Shown: piece by piece, positions 8,380 through 19,605 of the stretch
How positions within the stretch are numbered: the first letter of the stretch is position 1
Layout of the letters: each line of letters begins with the position of its first letter
NCBI GenBank assembly: GCA_016930375.1
Contig: JAFGGU010000035.1
Location: forward strand, 37,571-101,570
Origin: Bacteroidales bacterium
Lineage (GTDB): Bacteria; Bacteroidota; Bacteroidia; Bacteroidales; UBA10428
Length of the DNA stretch: 64,000 nt
Reading direction: 5' to 3'
The notes under the pieces: generated by a model
The model's input: the letters and a program-made list of their open reading frames with translations, nothing else
What the model was told of the DNA's origin: nothing
The model's database searches: none
Made by a program: the position numbers and the translations under genes

Positions 8380-9482
8380 AAGAGTTTCTGGGATTCGTTA
8401 AGAAAGAGTTTATTCATATATTCCGGGATAGCCGTACCCTGGTGGTGTTATTTGGATTGCCTGTGGCCCAGATTCTGATTTTCGGGTTTGTCATTCAGAA
8501 TGAAATCCAGGATGTAAGGATTGCCATCCATGATAAATCCAAGGATCCTGTGACTTTCGATATCACCAACAAATTATTGTCATCCGGATTTTTCAGGCTT
8601 GAAAAATACCTTACCTCGGAAAAGGAAACAGAGACTATTTTTAAAACAGGCAGGGTCAGAGAGGTTATCGTATTTGATGATGATTTTGCCGAAACCCTTA
8701 AAAGGGAAGGAACTGCAGGTATCCAGTTGCTGGCAGATGCTTCTGATCCCAATTCTGCGAGGATGATCGTTTCCTACACACAAGCCATAATAGCAACTTA
8801 CCTGAAGGAGTTGAACCGCGATCACCAGCTTCCCCTGATCATTGAGCCCCGTGTCAGAATGATGTACAATGCCGATCTGAAGAGTGCATTTATGTTCGTG
8901 CCCGGAACCATGGCCCTGGTCCTGACCCTGGTATCAGCCATGATGACCTGTATAACGATCGTCCGCGAAAAAGAGACCGGAACCATGGAAGCCCTGCTGG
9001 TGTCTCCCCTGAGGCCTGTTCAGATCATTGCAGGCAAAGTCACGCCCTACATACTCTTATCCTGCATCAATGCTGTTGTTATTCTCATCCTCGGGTATTT
9101 CATTTTTCAACTTCCCATTCGCGGCAGTTTATTGTTATTGTTCGGGGAGACCATATTATTTATTTCCCTGGCCCTTTCCCTGGGGATCATGATTTCAACC
9201 ATGAGCAAAACCCAGGTCGTTGCCATGTTTTTCTCTGCCTTCGTTCTGTTACTGCCGACTTTATTGCTATCCGGCTTTATTTTCCCCATTGAGAACATGC
9301 CCAAAGTACTGCAGTGGCTTTGTTATGCCATGCCGCCGAAGTATTTTATCACCATTTTACGGAGTGTAATGCTCAAAGGAACAGGTATAGCGGAGGTATG
9401 GAGGGAGACATTGGTTTTGACCGGAATGTTGGTTTTTTTCATCAGTGTGAGTGCAGTCCGTTTCAAGGTTCGATTACAATAA
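8376..9482 (+). CDS. ABC-2 type permease (YbhS/YbhR-like)
   Basis: A 368-residue inner-membrane protein with the ABC-2 layout: one N-terminal membrane helix (about 20-42), a periplasmic domain of about 130 residues, then five helices from residue 175 on. The motif REKETGTMEALLVSPL before the third helix is typical of the family. It overlaps the ATPase gene by 4 bp. It probably forms a heterodimer with the permease encoded next and exports drugs or cations through the HlyD-TolC path. Confidence 0.93.
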   Translation: MKEFLGFVKKEFIHIFRDSRTLVVLFGLPVAQILIFGFVIQNEIQDVRIAIHDKSKDPVTFDITNKLLSSGFFRLEKYLTSEKETETIFKTGRVREVIVFDDDFAETLKREGTAGIQLLADASDPNSARMIVSYTQAIIATYLKELNRDHQLPLIIEPRVRMMYNADLKSAFMFVPGTMALVLTLVSAMMTCITIVREKETGTMEALLVSPLRPVQIIAGKVTPYILLSCINAVVILILGYFIFQLPIRGSLLLLFGETILFISLALSLGIMISTMSKTQVVAMFFSAFVLLLPTLLLSGFIFPIENMPKVLQWLCYAMPPKYFITILRSVMLKGTGIAEVWRETLVLTGMLVFFISVSAVRFKVRLQ

Positions 9483-9494
9483 CCCGCCGAATCC

Positions 9495-10616
9495 ATGAGA
9501 ACAATTTTATATATTATTCAGAAGGAATTCAAACAGGTATTCAGAAACAAGACCATGCTCCCGATGATCTTTGTTTTACCCTTTGTTCAGTTGCTGATAC
9601 TGGTAAATGCAGCGACCATGGACATGAAAAACATTGACATGATCGTTGTCGACATGGACCTTTCAACATCCTCCCGCAGTTTAATCGAGAAGTTTTCGCA
9701 TTCTCCCTTTTTTACTTTGCTGAAAACTACTTTCTCCGTTGATGAGGCTGAAAACAGGATGCTGGAAAATGAAACGGACATGATCCTTGTCATTCCCGCC
9801 GGATTTGAGCATGAATTGTACGGGCAGGGTGCGACCAGCCTGCAGATCCAGGTAGATGCCATCAACGGGATGACAGCAGGCCTGATCAATGGCTATGCTA
9901 CCCAGATCATCAACGGTTATACTTTGGAGCTGCTTTCAGAAACAGGCAGAAACGCACTGATCAACCTGATTCCGAAGAACATCACCGTTAATCATAGTTT
10001 CTGGTACAACAGCGAATTGGAATTCAAGCATTACATGGTTCCGGGTATATTAACCATTCTTCTTACCATTATAGGTATGTTTCTGGCATCCCTGAACCTG
10101 GTTCGGGAAAAGGAAATGGGAACGATTGAGCAGATCAATGTCACACCAATACGTAAATATCAGTTTATCATCGGCAAGCTCGTCCCTTTCTGGATCATTG
10201 CCATGTTTGAACTGGCGTTCGGCCTGGGAATCGGGAAACTCCTTTTTAATATTCCCGTCGAAGGAAGCCTTCTTCTTTTGTTTGCCTATGCTGCATTATA
10301 CCTCGTTGCCGTTTTAGGGATGGGACTGCTGATTTCAACCCTGTCACAAACCCAGCAGCAGGCCCAGTTTCTGAATTTCTTCGTTTTGGTGACCTTTGTG
10401 ATGATGAGCGGCATTTTCACCCCTGCTGAAAGTATGCCTCACTGGGCGCAGGATTTGAACACAATCAATCCGCTTGCATACTTCATGCGGGTAATCCGGA
10501 TGATATTGCTGAAGGGATCTGAATTCAGGGACGTAGCAGGCGATTTTCTGGCAATCGCCATCATGGCTGTAGTGCTCACGGCGCTGGCAACCTGGAGGTA
10601 CAGGAAAATTGCATGA
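9495..10616 (+). CDS. ABC-2 type permease (YbhR/YbhS-like)
   Basis: A 373-residue paralogue of the preceding permease with the same arrangement: N-terminal helix, periplasmic domain, then a five-helix block that starts after KHYMVPGILTILL and carries REKEMGTIEQINVTP. It begins 12 bp downstream and is the last gene of the efflux operon. The region behind it holds palindromes rather than a clear T-tailed terminator. Confidence 0.93.
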   Translation: MRTILYIIQKEFKQVFRNKTMLPMIFVLPFVQLLILVNAATMDMKNIDMIVVDMDLSTSSRSLIEKFSHSPFFTLLKTTFSVDEAENRMLENETDMILVIPAGFEHELYGQGATSLQIQVDAINGMTAGLINGYATQIINGYTLELLSETGRNALINLIPKNITVNHSFWYNSELEFKHYMVPGILTILLTIIGMFLASLNLVREKEMGTIEQINVTPIRKYQFIIGKLVPFWIIAMFELAFGLGIGKLLFNIPVEGSLLLLFAYAALYLVAVLGMGLLISTLSQTQQQAQFLNFFVLVTFVMMSGIFTPAESMPHWAQDLNTINPLAYFMRVIRMILLKGSEFRDVAGDFLAIAIMAVVLTALATWRYRKIA

Positions 10617-10935
10617 CAAAGCCACGAAGTGCCTGCCTGCCGGCAAGGCAGGGCTTAATATGAATAACCGTGGGTGCAACCCACGGATAATCCAATCTAG
10701 CACTCCACAAACCTGAAGGGGTTGAATTTCAATTTTTCTTTACTCCATTTTATGGAATTTTTATTACCGGATCATCTTATTAGTAAATACAAGACATTCA
10801 GAAATGATCTTACACTGAGGATTAATAAAAATTCATAAATAGAATACATTGGCATTTATTTTGTAACTTTTTTATATATTTACGGCTCACAACAAGGTAA
10901 ATGCAGGTTTTAAACAACTTAACAAATAAACCAGT
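10617..10935. repeat. 319-bp gap with palindromic REP-like elements
   Basis: Three hairpin units lie close together: a near-perfect palindrome CCTGCC...GGCAGG at about 10632-10652; CCGTGGGT-GCA-ACCCACGG at 10668-10686 with 8-bp perfect arms; and AACC-TGAA-GGGGTT at about 10710-10723. The arrangement resembles the palindromic intergenic repeats of many Bacteroidota. No transposase lies nearby. From 10740 to 10935 the sequence is AT-rich and presumably holds the promoter for the next gene, but I could not place a good -33/-7 pair. Confidence 0.6.
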
Positions 10936-11163
10936 ATGAACAGAGATTCACTTCCCAGCATGATGACGGTGGTGGGGTTTTTGGTAGCTGCCTTGTTTGT
11001 GGTTTTCGGACTATATGTTATCTTTGCCAAACCGATGCAAAACATACCCCGTGAATTCCGAAACATTTTCGGCTATATTGTCATAGGGTATGGCGTCTTC
11101 AGATCGGTCATTATATATCAGAAACATAAAGAAAGAAAGGATGCAGACGATGAGAACGAATAG
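10936..11163 (+). CDS. small membrane protein of the TonB cluster
   Basis: A 75-residue protein with two membrane helices (about 8-30 and 43-60) and a charged C-terminus (KHKERKDADDENE). I do not recognise a named family. Small two-helix proteins at this position, before a PstS-like lipoprotein and TonB/ExbBD genes, recur in Bacteroidota. The gene overlaps the next one by 14 bp. It is likely real because of its composition, the A-rich ribosome entry region and the operon context. Confidence 0.75.
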   Translation: MNRDSLPSMMTVVGFLVAALFVVFGLYVIFAKPMQNIPREFRNIFGYIVIGYGVFRSVIIYQKHKERKDADDENE

Positions 11164-12100
11164 CATATCCGTTGTCACTATGCTGGTGCTTTCTTTATGG
11201 CTTTCAGCATCGTGCAAAAAGTACAGTGAGAAGCAAGTGAACAAGGAAACCGCAACAGGCGGCAGCATTAGTATTGCTGTGGATGAGGCCTATCAGTTGC
11301 TGGCTGATTCTGAAATCGCTGTGTTCGAAAGCCAGTACAAATATGCACATATCAAGGCCATCAGCGCTTCCGAAGACAGCATACTCAAACTCTTTCTTGC
11401 TGATTCGGTAAGGCTGATGATTACAAGCCGCAAGTTAAACGCCAATGAGGAAGTTTTCCTGAAAGAGAAACTGGTTGTACCGCGTACCACGCTGATAGCC
11501 TATGATGGCCTTGCATTTGTTGTCAACAAGGCCAATCGCGACAGCTTTCTTCGTTACAACACAGTTAAAGACATTTTCGGCGGCACCACTGATAACTGGA
11601 AGGATATCAATCCACGCTCCTCGCTGGGCGGGATCCGGGTTGTATTTGACAACCAGGGGTCCAGCAATGTACGGTATATCATGAAAAAATTCAGTATTTC
11701 CGAATTGCCGGATTATTGTTATGCCGCCAATTCCAATCCGGCCGTGATCGATTATGTCGAAAGCCATCCCGAAGCGCTGGGTATCATTAGCGTGAACTGG
11801 ATTAGCGACCCGGATGATTCTATCACACACGCGTTTCTGGACCGCATCAAGGTAATCGGGGTGACCCCTGAGTTTTATTCGGAAGGGGATGACTATTTCA
11901 CACCTCACCCGGCTTATATTGCTGATAAATCCTATCCCTTCATTCGTGAAGTTTATACCATCTCCCGGGAGACATTCACCGGGCTTGGACGCGGATTTAT
12001 TCAGTTTGTGGCCGGTGACCAGGGACAGCGGATCATATTGAAAGCAGGGATGGTCCCTGCAACTATGCCTGTAAGAATAGTTCAGATAAAAAAAGAATAG
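11150..12100 (+). CDS. PstS-like substrate-binding lipoprotein
   Basis: The start at 11150 is chosen because AAAGG lies 9 nt upstream and the product then begins with a proper lipoprotein signal (lipobox LSASC, Cys22); an in-frame ATG at 11090 would add a charged tail. The 316-residue product has the phosphate-binding-like fold (PF12849): GGSISIAVDEAY at the N-terminus, then DIFGGTTDNWKDI and FDNQGSSNV motifs. No pst permease genes are nearby. In Bacteroidota such proteins sit beside TonB/ExbBD genes, so a role with the TonB complex rather than phosphate import is likely, by inference. Confidence 0.85.
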   Translation: MRTNSISVVTMLVLSLWLSASCKKYSEKQVNKETATGGSISIAVDEAYQLLADSEIAVFESQYKYAHIKAISASEDSILKLFLADSVRLMITSRKLNANEEVFLKEKLVVPRTTLIAYDGLAFVVNKANRDSFLRYNTVKDIFGGTTDNWKDINPRSSLGGIRVVFDNQGSSNVRYIMKKFSISELPDYCYAANSNPAVIDYVESHPEALGIISVNWISDPDDSITHAFLDRIKVIGVTPEFYSEGDDYFTPHPAYIADKSYPFIREVYTISRETFTGLGRGFIQFVAGDQGQRIILKAGMVPATMPVRIVQIKKE

Positions 12101-12127
12101 ATTGTTTACCTTTAATATGTACTTAAA

Positions 12128-13924
12128 ATGAAACCTATAGCTATTTTATGGAGTTGCCTTTTCGCATTGAATGCATGGAGCCAGGATCTGAGCACTGCAT
12201 TGAAACTCTCAAACAGTCAACAGTATGAGGAAGCGGCGAAGGTTTTTGAGGAATTGGTTAAAACGAATCCTGCCAATGGGGATATTTATTATTATTATGG
12301 TGAGACACTGATCAAGGATTATCTGTCGGATACGTTTTCAAATTCACTGGATGAATATGCCAGAAAGGCTGAAACCTTATTCCAGACAGGTATAAAACAA
12401 GCCCCGGGCAATGTATTGAACCAGATCGGAATGGGTGCAATTACCCTGCTCAGGACGAGTGACACCACAAAGGCATTGCCTTATTTCGCCGCTGCAGAAG
12501 CAGCTGTTCCGTTGAAACTTAAGAAAAAAGAATTCACGCCGGATAAAGCGGTTATACTTACTAAACTGGCCACTGCCCAGTTATTTGGCAAAATCATCAA
12601 CTACAAGAAGACCTTCAATTATTTAAACAGGGCCAAGGTGATCAACCCGGCTGATCCGGAAATCTATCTTGCCACCGGCGATGTTTATCTGAAACAGAAT
12701 GATGCTTCTAATGCTTTGGTGAATTATAACCAGGCTTTGATTAAGGATCCCAAATCACCCAAGCCCAAGATCAAGATTGGTAACATCTATATGCGGGTCC
12801 CGAACATTAATGCTGCACGTCCTTATTTCGAGGATGCGCTGGCCATTGATTCCACCTACGCTCCGGTTTACAGAAGTCTGGGTGAACTCTGGACAATGGC
12901 CGGCCGGCACGACCTGGCGAAATCCTATTTTAAAAAGTATGTGACAATGTCGGGTAACTCCGCTCCTGCCATGGTCCGGTACGGCAACTCCCTGTTCCGG
13001 TCAAAGGATTACGCCGGCGCCCTTGAAGTTATCGAAGAGGTTCTTAAAGTGGACAACACCCGAAATTACCTCAACAGGCTTGCTGCATACAGCTGCTATG
13101 AAAAGAAACCGCAGGACCTGGAAAAGGGACTCCAGTACATGGAAACTTTCCTCAAGAATGCCAATCCCGATAACCTCATCACCAGAGACTATGTTTATTA
13201 CGGACATCTGATGTACAAACTGGCCACCGCCAATGATGATTCCATCATGCTCAACAAGGCTTTTGAACAACTCAAGAAGGCTTATTCCATGGATGAGTCC
13301 GACAAGAATCTGCTTACCGAGATCGCGATGAACAATTACTATAACCGCAGGTACAAAGATGCGATTGAGTTGTTAAAAATGAAGGCCGCGAAGGGCTGGG
13401 CCGGTAAAAACGATGCCATGACTGTCGGTAAGTGCTATTATCAACTCAAAGATTTGACCAATGCTGATAAAGCATTTAGCGAAATTATTGCCAGCGATCC
13501 TGATAATATAGAAGCACATCTTTTCCTGGCTCGTACCTATTCGCTGATGGAAAACGATCCTGTTGAGGGCCGGGCAGCTCCTAAGTTTGAAGCCATGATT
13601 AAGCAAATAGGTACCAGAGGTGACGAATTCAAGCAACCATTGTATGAAGCCTATAAATATCTAGCATACCATAACTATCAGGCTGGCAGATCCGAGGCTG
13701 CTCATTCATGGTATGATAAATGGCTTAACCTTGATTCGAATAATAAGGAATGGCAGGTAAATGCGTTACGGGGAAAGGCTATGATTGACTTCAAAAGAAA
13801 AGACTGGGTTTCTGCAAGAGATGATTATAACAGGGTTCTTGCCATTGATCCGAACAACGTGGAAGCTAAAAAGTTTGTCACTGATCTGACCAAGATAATC
13901 AATGCTGAAAGAAATCTCCGGTAA
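12128..13924 (+). CDS. periplasmic TPR protein of the TonB cluster
   Basis: A 598-residue protein with a signal peptide ending near residue 19 (NAWSQ) and tetratricopeptide repeats along nearly the whole length, for example NPADPEIYLATGDVYLKQND and PDNIEAHLFLARTYSLMEND. It has no catalytic domain. The last repeat (DWVSARDDYNRVLAIDPNN) ends just before the C-terminus. It lies 27 bp after the PstS-like gene and 149 bp before exbB. TPR proteins at this place are common in Bacteroidota TonB clusters and may act as a periplasmic scaffold. Confidence 0.88.
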   Translation: MKPIAILWSCLFALNAWSQDLSTALKLSNSQQYEEAAKVFEELVKTNPANGDIYYYYGETLIKDYLSDTFSNSLDEYARKAETLFQTGIKQAPGNVLNQIGMGAITLLRTSDTTKALPYFAAAEAAVPLKLKKKEFTPDKAVILTKLATAQLFGKIINYKKTFNYLNRAKVINPADPEIYLATGDVYLKQNDASNALVNYNQALIKDPKSPKPKIKIGNIYMRVPNINAARPYFEDALAIDSTYAPVYRSLGELWTMAGRHDLAKSYFKKYVTMSGNSAPAMVRYGNSLFRSKDYAGALEVIEEVLKVDNTRNYLNRLAAYSCYEKKPQDLEKGLQYMETFLKNANPDNLITRDYVYYGHLMYKLATANDDSIMLNKAFEQLKKAYSMDESDKNLLTEIAMNNYYNRRYKDAIELLKMKAAKGWAGKNDAMTVGKCYYQLKDLTNADKAFSEIIASDPDNIEAHLFLARTYSLMENDPVEGRAAPKFEAMIKQIGTRGDEFKQPLYEAYKYLAYHNYQAGRSEAAHSWYDKWLNLDSNNKEWQVNALRGKAMIDFKRKDWVSARDDYNRVLAIDPNNVEAKKFVTDLTKIINAERNLR

Positions 13925-13971
13925 TTGCTCCGGATTTCACTGATACTGTGTTAATTTGTCATTTAAACGTT

Positions 13972-13979
13972 TAATTTTG
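13972..13979 (+). promoter_or_regulatory. Possible -7 element upstream of exbB
   Basis: TAATTTTG matches the Bacteroidota -7 consensus TAnnTTTG exactly. The -33 match 21 nt upstream is TGTG instead of TTTG. It would give the exbB-exbD-exbD-tonB genes a promoter of their own, separate from the upstream TPR gene. Confidence 0.4.
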
Positions 13980-14073
13980 TTCATAGAGAATTGAATATCT
14001 AAAGTATTTTACTTTCTTTGTATGCGATATTTACAATAAACTATTATTAATACACTTAAAATAACTATTGATT

Positions 14074-14883
14074 ATGAAAGGACAATCTTTAGCTGAAGCA
14101 CTGAAATCTGCTTTTGTTTTGGTGGTTATGGTGCTGTGTTTGGTGGCCGGTTACCTCATCTGGAAAATGGTAATGGGTAATCCAATTAACTTCGAAGGTG
14201 GCAATCCTGAGGGGACTCCATTGCAAAACAACTTCCTGGGGATTATTTACAAAGGTGGTTATATTGTTCCCATTCTGATGGCAGTGAATTTAATTCTTAT
14301 CACCTTTATTATTGAAAGGTACATCAGTTTATGGCGTGCCAAGGGACGCGGCAACCTGAATTCGTTTGTCCGTAATTTACGTGATCTTCTGAATAGCGAC
14401 AAAATTGAAGAAGCCGAAAAACTTTGTGACAAACAAAAAGGTTCACTGGCCAATGTAATGAAAGCCGGACTTCACAGGTACAGGGATCTCCAGGCCGACA
14501 AATCCTTGATGAATGACCAGAAAGTGCTGGCGCTTCAGAAAGAACTCGAAGAAGCTACTGCGCTTGAATTGCCTGTTTTGTCGCAGAATCTTGTCATCCT
14601 GTCCACCATTGCCTCCATCTCCGTGCTGATCGGGCTGATCGGAACGGTTCTTGGTATGATCCGTGCATTCGGCGCTCTGGCAACCAGTGGCGCTCCTGAT
14701 GCATTGGCCCTGGCAACAGGTATTTCCGAAGCCCTTGTTAACACTGCTTTTGGTATTACCGGTTCCACCCTGGCTCTGATTTTCTACAACTATTATCAGA
14801 CCCGTGTTGACAGCATGACTTTTAAAATTGACGAAGCTGGTTTCAGTCTTGCACAGACCTTTGCTTCTTCGTTGAAAAAGTAA
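14074..14883 (+). CDS. exbB: MotA/TolQ/ExbB proton channel protein
   Basis: The ATG at 14074 (MKGQSLAEALKS) is preferred over a TTG two codons earlier. The product of 269 residues has three membrane helices: about 10-32, 65-85 and the conserved C-terminal pair from residue 165 on, with the family's small-residue motif GLIGTVLGMIRAF. It forms the pentameric inner-membrane proton channel that energises TonB. The long N-terminal segment before the second helix is usual in Bacteroidota. Two exbD genes and tonB follow closely. Confidence 0.95.
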   Translation: MKGQSLAEALKSAFVLVVMVLCLVAGYLIWKMVMGNPINFEGGNPEGTPLQNNFLGIIYKGGYIVPILMAVNLILITFIIERYISLWRAKGRGNLNSFVRNLRDLLNSDKIEEAEKLCDKQKGSLANVMKAGLHRYRDLQADKSLMNDQKVLALQKELEEATALELPVLSQNLVILSTIASISVLIGLIGTVLGMIRAFGALATSGAPDALALATGISEALVNTAFGITGSTLALIFYNYYQTRVDSMTFKIDEAGFSLAQTFASSLKK

Positions 14884-14941
14884 GTTTTATATCATTTGAT
14901 AATGGGACGAATAAGTTTGTGGAATAATTAAATCTGGAACG

Positions 14942-15571
14942 ATGGGAAAAATTAAAATGGCTAAAAATCCGCCTAAGATCGATATGACTCCGATGGTGGA
15001 CTTGTTTTTCCTTCTGCTTATCTTTTTTATTTTGACGGCCACATTTCGTCCACAGGAAGCTGTTGCGGTTGATACGCCGAGTTCAAATTCGAATACGACA
15101 ACCCCTGAATCGCATGTCATTACACTTACTGTCTCCAAAGACAATTTGGTATTCTTTAACATTGATAACGGTACCGACTCCTCGGAACATCTTCGCGCCA
15201 AGGTTTTGCAGGCAATGGGAAGTCAGTACAGCATCAGGTTTACACCTGCTGAGATCAAAAGATTCGAAGCACTGAATTCCTTTTCTCTGCCAATTGCTAA
15301 GATGAAGGACTGGCTCGATGCTAAAGATGCGAAAACACGTGATGCCATGCATACCGGATTGCCCATGGATTCCACGGACAACCAGCTTTTGATGTGGATA
15401 AGATTTGCCCGTCAATATTATCCCGATTTCGAGGTTGCCCTCAAAGGTGACCGCGATGCGGACTACAAAGAGGTGAAGAAGGTGATCGATATCCTGCAGG
15501 ATAATAATGTGAATAAATTCAATCTCACCACGAACCTCGAGGCTGATAAAGTTACTCTGGATAATATTTAA
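14942..15571 (+). CDS. exbD: ExbD/TolR biopolymer transport protein, first copy
   Basis: A 209-residue protein with one N-terminal membrane helix (about 18-40). The motif IDMTPMVDLFFLLLIFF carries the membrane Asp needed for proton flow in ExbD. The periplasmic part has an insertion of roughly 70 residues relative to short ExbD proteins, ahead of the conserved end (VALKGDRDADYKEVKKVIDIL). It lies 58 bp after exbB and 11 bp before the second copy. In-frame ATGs at 14942 and 14957 are both possible starts. Confidence 0.95.
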   Translation: MGKIKMAKNPPKIDMTPMVDLFFLLLIFFILTATFRPQEAVAVDTPSSNSNTTTPESHVITLTVSKDNLVFFNIDNGTDSSEHLRAKVLQAMGSQYSIRFTPAEIKRFEALNSFSLPIAKMKDWLDAKDAKTRDAMHTGLPMDSTDNQLLMWIRFARQYYPDFEVALKGDRDADYKEVKKVIDILQDNNVNKFNLTTNLEADKVTLDNI

Positions 15572-15582
15572 TGACATAAAAA

Positions 15583-16251
15583 ATGGCTGAAATAATTCAA
15601 AACGAAGGCGGAGGCAAGCAAAAAGGGAAACGACGCATTAAACGGCACAGTACACACATCGACATGACTCCGATGGTGGACCTTGCCTGTCTGCTGCTTA
15701 CTTTCTTCATGCTTACGACTGCATTTAGCAAAGCTAAGGTCATGGAGATCATACTTCCTGAGAGAACGCAGGAAGATGATAAGAACAGACCTCAGGTTGA
15801 CGATTCGAAGGTGTTGAACCTCATATTGGTTGATAATGATAAGATTCTCTGGTACAACGGACTCGCTGATCCTACAAAAGCATCACTGCCACCACTGGTC
15901 GAAACCGATTTCAGTGCTGACGGGATTCGAAAAATTTTGCTCCAGCGTAACAGGGATCTGTTTGCCAAAATCGACGGCTTGAATAACGACATTATCACAG
16001 GTAAGATCAAACTTCCCCGGGATTCGGTTGATGCCCGCATAGTCAACTTCAAAAGGGGTGACAAACTGGGTCCGGTTGTGCTGATCAAGGCGCACGACAA
16101 TGTGAAGTATAAAAATGTTGTCGATATCATCGATGAGATGTCCATTACCAATATCGCAAGTTATGCACTTGTAGATATAAATCATGTGGAAAATAAGATG
16201 GTGTCCAATTACTTTGCCGCGACTTCTTCAGGTGCCGGTAGTAACAAATAA
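15583..16251 (+). CDS. exbD: ExbD/TolR biopolymer transport protein, second copy
   Basis: A 222-residue paralogue of the preceding gene. After a basic N-terminus the helix carries IDMTPMVDLACLLLTFF with the same essential Asp, and the periplasmic end VVLIKAHDNVKYKNVVDIID aligns with the first copy. Two ExbD genes in tandem between exbB and tonB are typical of Bacteroidota and probably give a heteromeric plug in the ExbB channel. Confidence 0.95.
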   Translation: MAEIIQNEGGGKQKGKRRIKRHSTHIDMTPMVDLACLLLTFFMLTTAFSKAKVMEIILPERTQEDDKNRPQVDDSKVLNLILVDNDKILWYNGLADPTKASLPPLVETDFSADGIRKILLQRNRDLFAKIDGLNNDIITGKIKLPRDSVDARIVNFKRGDKLGPVVLIKAHDNVKYKNVVDIIDEMSITNIASYALVDINHVENKMVSNYFAATSSGAGSNK

Positions 16252-16268
16252 TTCTAAATCTGTTAACC

Positions 16269-17054
16269 ATGGCTAAGAATAAGAAAGAGAAAGAATTCAT
16301 AGCGGTAACCATCACCGACATGGTATTTGAAAACCGGAACAGGGAATACGGAGCTTTTGATTTACGAAAAAGATTCCATAAGTACCTGCTGATCGGCTTC
16401 CTGATTTCACTGATCGGGATATCGTCCGGTATAGCTGTGCCTGTGATCAGGGCATACATGACCAAGGAACAAACAGTTGTGCTGGTAAAGGAAACCGTTG
16501 CTGAATTGCAGAATGTGCAAACAGATGATGATATCGCTCCTCCTCCGCCACCGCCACCTCCTCCGGCAGCGGTGGAACAGCAGGTGAAATATACCGCACC
16601 GGTTGTTGTTGATACGGTTACGGAAGAAGTAACACTTGCTATTGTTGATGACGTCAGGGAGACGGTTTCGAATGAACCGGTTCCTGAAACCATTGAGGTG
16701 GTTGAGGAAGAAGAACCGGTGATCGTGGAAGAAGAGCCTGCCTTTGTTTTCGTTGAAGAACAGGCGACCTTCCAGGGTGGTGACATCAATTCCTTCAGGG
16801 ATTGGGTTCAGAAGAACCTGGTGTATCCTCCGGTAGCTGTTGAAAACGGTATCTTTGGCAGGGTAACTGTTCAGTTTGCCGTCAACTCACGTGGTGATGT
16901 AACCGATGTGAAGATTCTGCGTGGTGTTGACCCTTCGCTGGATAAGGAGACCATTCGTGTAATCATGTCCTCACCCAAGTGGGGAGCAGCCAAACAGGGC
17001 GGACGCGCTGTTAAACAGCAGTTCGTCATACCTGTGATCTTCATGTTGCAATAG
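16269..17054 (+). CDS. tonB: TonB energy-transducing protein
   Basis: A 261-residue protein. The N-terminus has the Bacteroidota-type DMVFENRNREYGAFDLRK segment, one membrane helix (about 39-62), a run of nine prolines (near residue 93), an acidic Pro/Val/Glu-rich spacer, and a TonB_C domain from about 170 (FRDWVQKNLVYPPVAVENG, then GRVTVQFAVNSRG). It couples the ExbBD proton channel to TonB-dependent receptors, two of which are encoded in this window. A terminator follows 25 bp after the stop. Confidence 0.95.
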   Translation: MAKNKKEKEFIAVTITDMVFENRNREYGAFDLRKRFHKYLLIGFLISLIGISSGIAVPVIRAYMTKEQTVVLVKETVAELQNVQTDDDIAPPPPPPPPPAAVEQQVKYTAPVVVDTVTEEVTLAIVDDVRETVSNEPVPETIEVVEEEEPVIVEEEPAFVFVEEQATFQGGDINSFRDWVQKNLVYPPVAVENGIFGRVTVQFAVNSRGDVTDVKILRGVDPSLDKETIRVIMSSPKWGAAKQGGRAVKQQFVIPVIFMLQ

Positions 17055-17078
17055 GATAATATACGATTATCATATATA

Positions 17079-19140
<2,062 letters not shown>

Positions 19141-19245
19141 TTAAGCATTTTGAGGTGAAAGCCCGATACAATCAAATGGAATAATTTCGGGTTTGGCTTA
19201 AACCTTATTCGGTATAAACAGTCTAACCAGACAAACAGTTCAGCG

Positions 19246-19575
19246 ATGAAAAGAATGTTACTTATTGGATTAATGGCGCTGACCGGCAACCTGGCAGTTT
19301 TGGCACAGGATCAGCCGGAAACGCAGGGATCGGGACAAATTGACCGGGATAATCTTGTTTTACGGCCAAACAGCAGGGATTACACCATTGTGAGAAAGGG
19401 CAATAACCATCAGCGTGTCGTTCAAATGCGATCCCAGGCTTTAACGCGGCACAGGCAGGCGATGATTAACCGCAAAATGGCCATGGAGCGCCGGAAATCA
19501 ACGATGCGGAATAAAATGATCAAACAGCAGCAGATCCGGCAACGCATGATCCGCCAGCGTGGAATGCATCGTTAA
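19246..19575 (+). CDS. small secreted Arg/Met-rich protein, family not recognised
   Basis: A 109-residue protein. A signal peptide (cleavage after LAVLAQ, about residue 21) is followed by a short acidic part and then, from about residue 58, a highly basic helix-like tail of Arg, Met, Gln and Lys (for example MRNKMIKQQQIRQRMIRQR). No domain is recognised. The composition suggests a periplasmic protein that binds anionic surfaces or metal through Met, but that is speculation. It lies 30 bp upstream of a TPR gene on the same strand. Confidence 0.7.
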   Translation: MKRMLLIGLMALTGNLAVLAQDQPETQGSGQIDRDNLVLRPNSRDYTIVRKGNNHQRVVQMRSQALTRHRQAMINRKMAMERRKSTMRNKMIKQQQIRQRMIRQRGMHR

Positions 19576-19605
19576 TCATGACCCCAACAACAAAACCTGA
19601 TTGGT

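Noticed and set aside
10617..10730. Rho-independent terminator for the efflux operon
   Set aside because: The hairpins are strong but lack a T run directly behind them; they fit dispersed palindromic repeats better.
11090..11149. Upstream ATG for the PstS-like lipoprotein
   Set aside because: It would put a charged 20-residue stretch before the lipoprotein signal and overlap the previous gene by 74 bp; the ATG at 11150 has AAAGG at a good distance.
16145..16789. Long minus-strand frame of 214 codons, Ser/Thr/Gly-rich
   Set aside because: It lies antisense to tonB and mirrors that gene's Pro- and Glu-rich codons; the composition is an artefact of the proline run.
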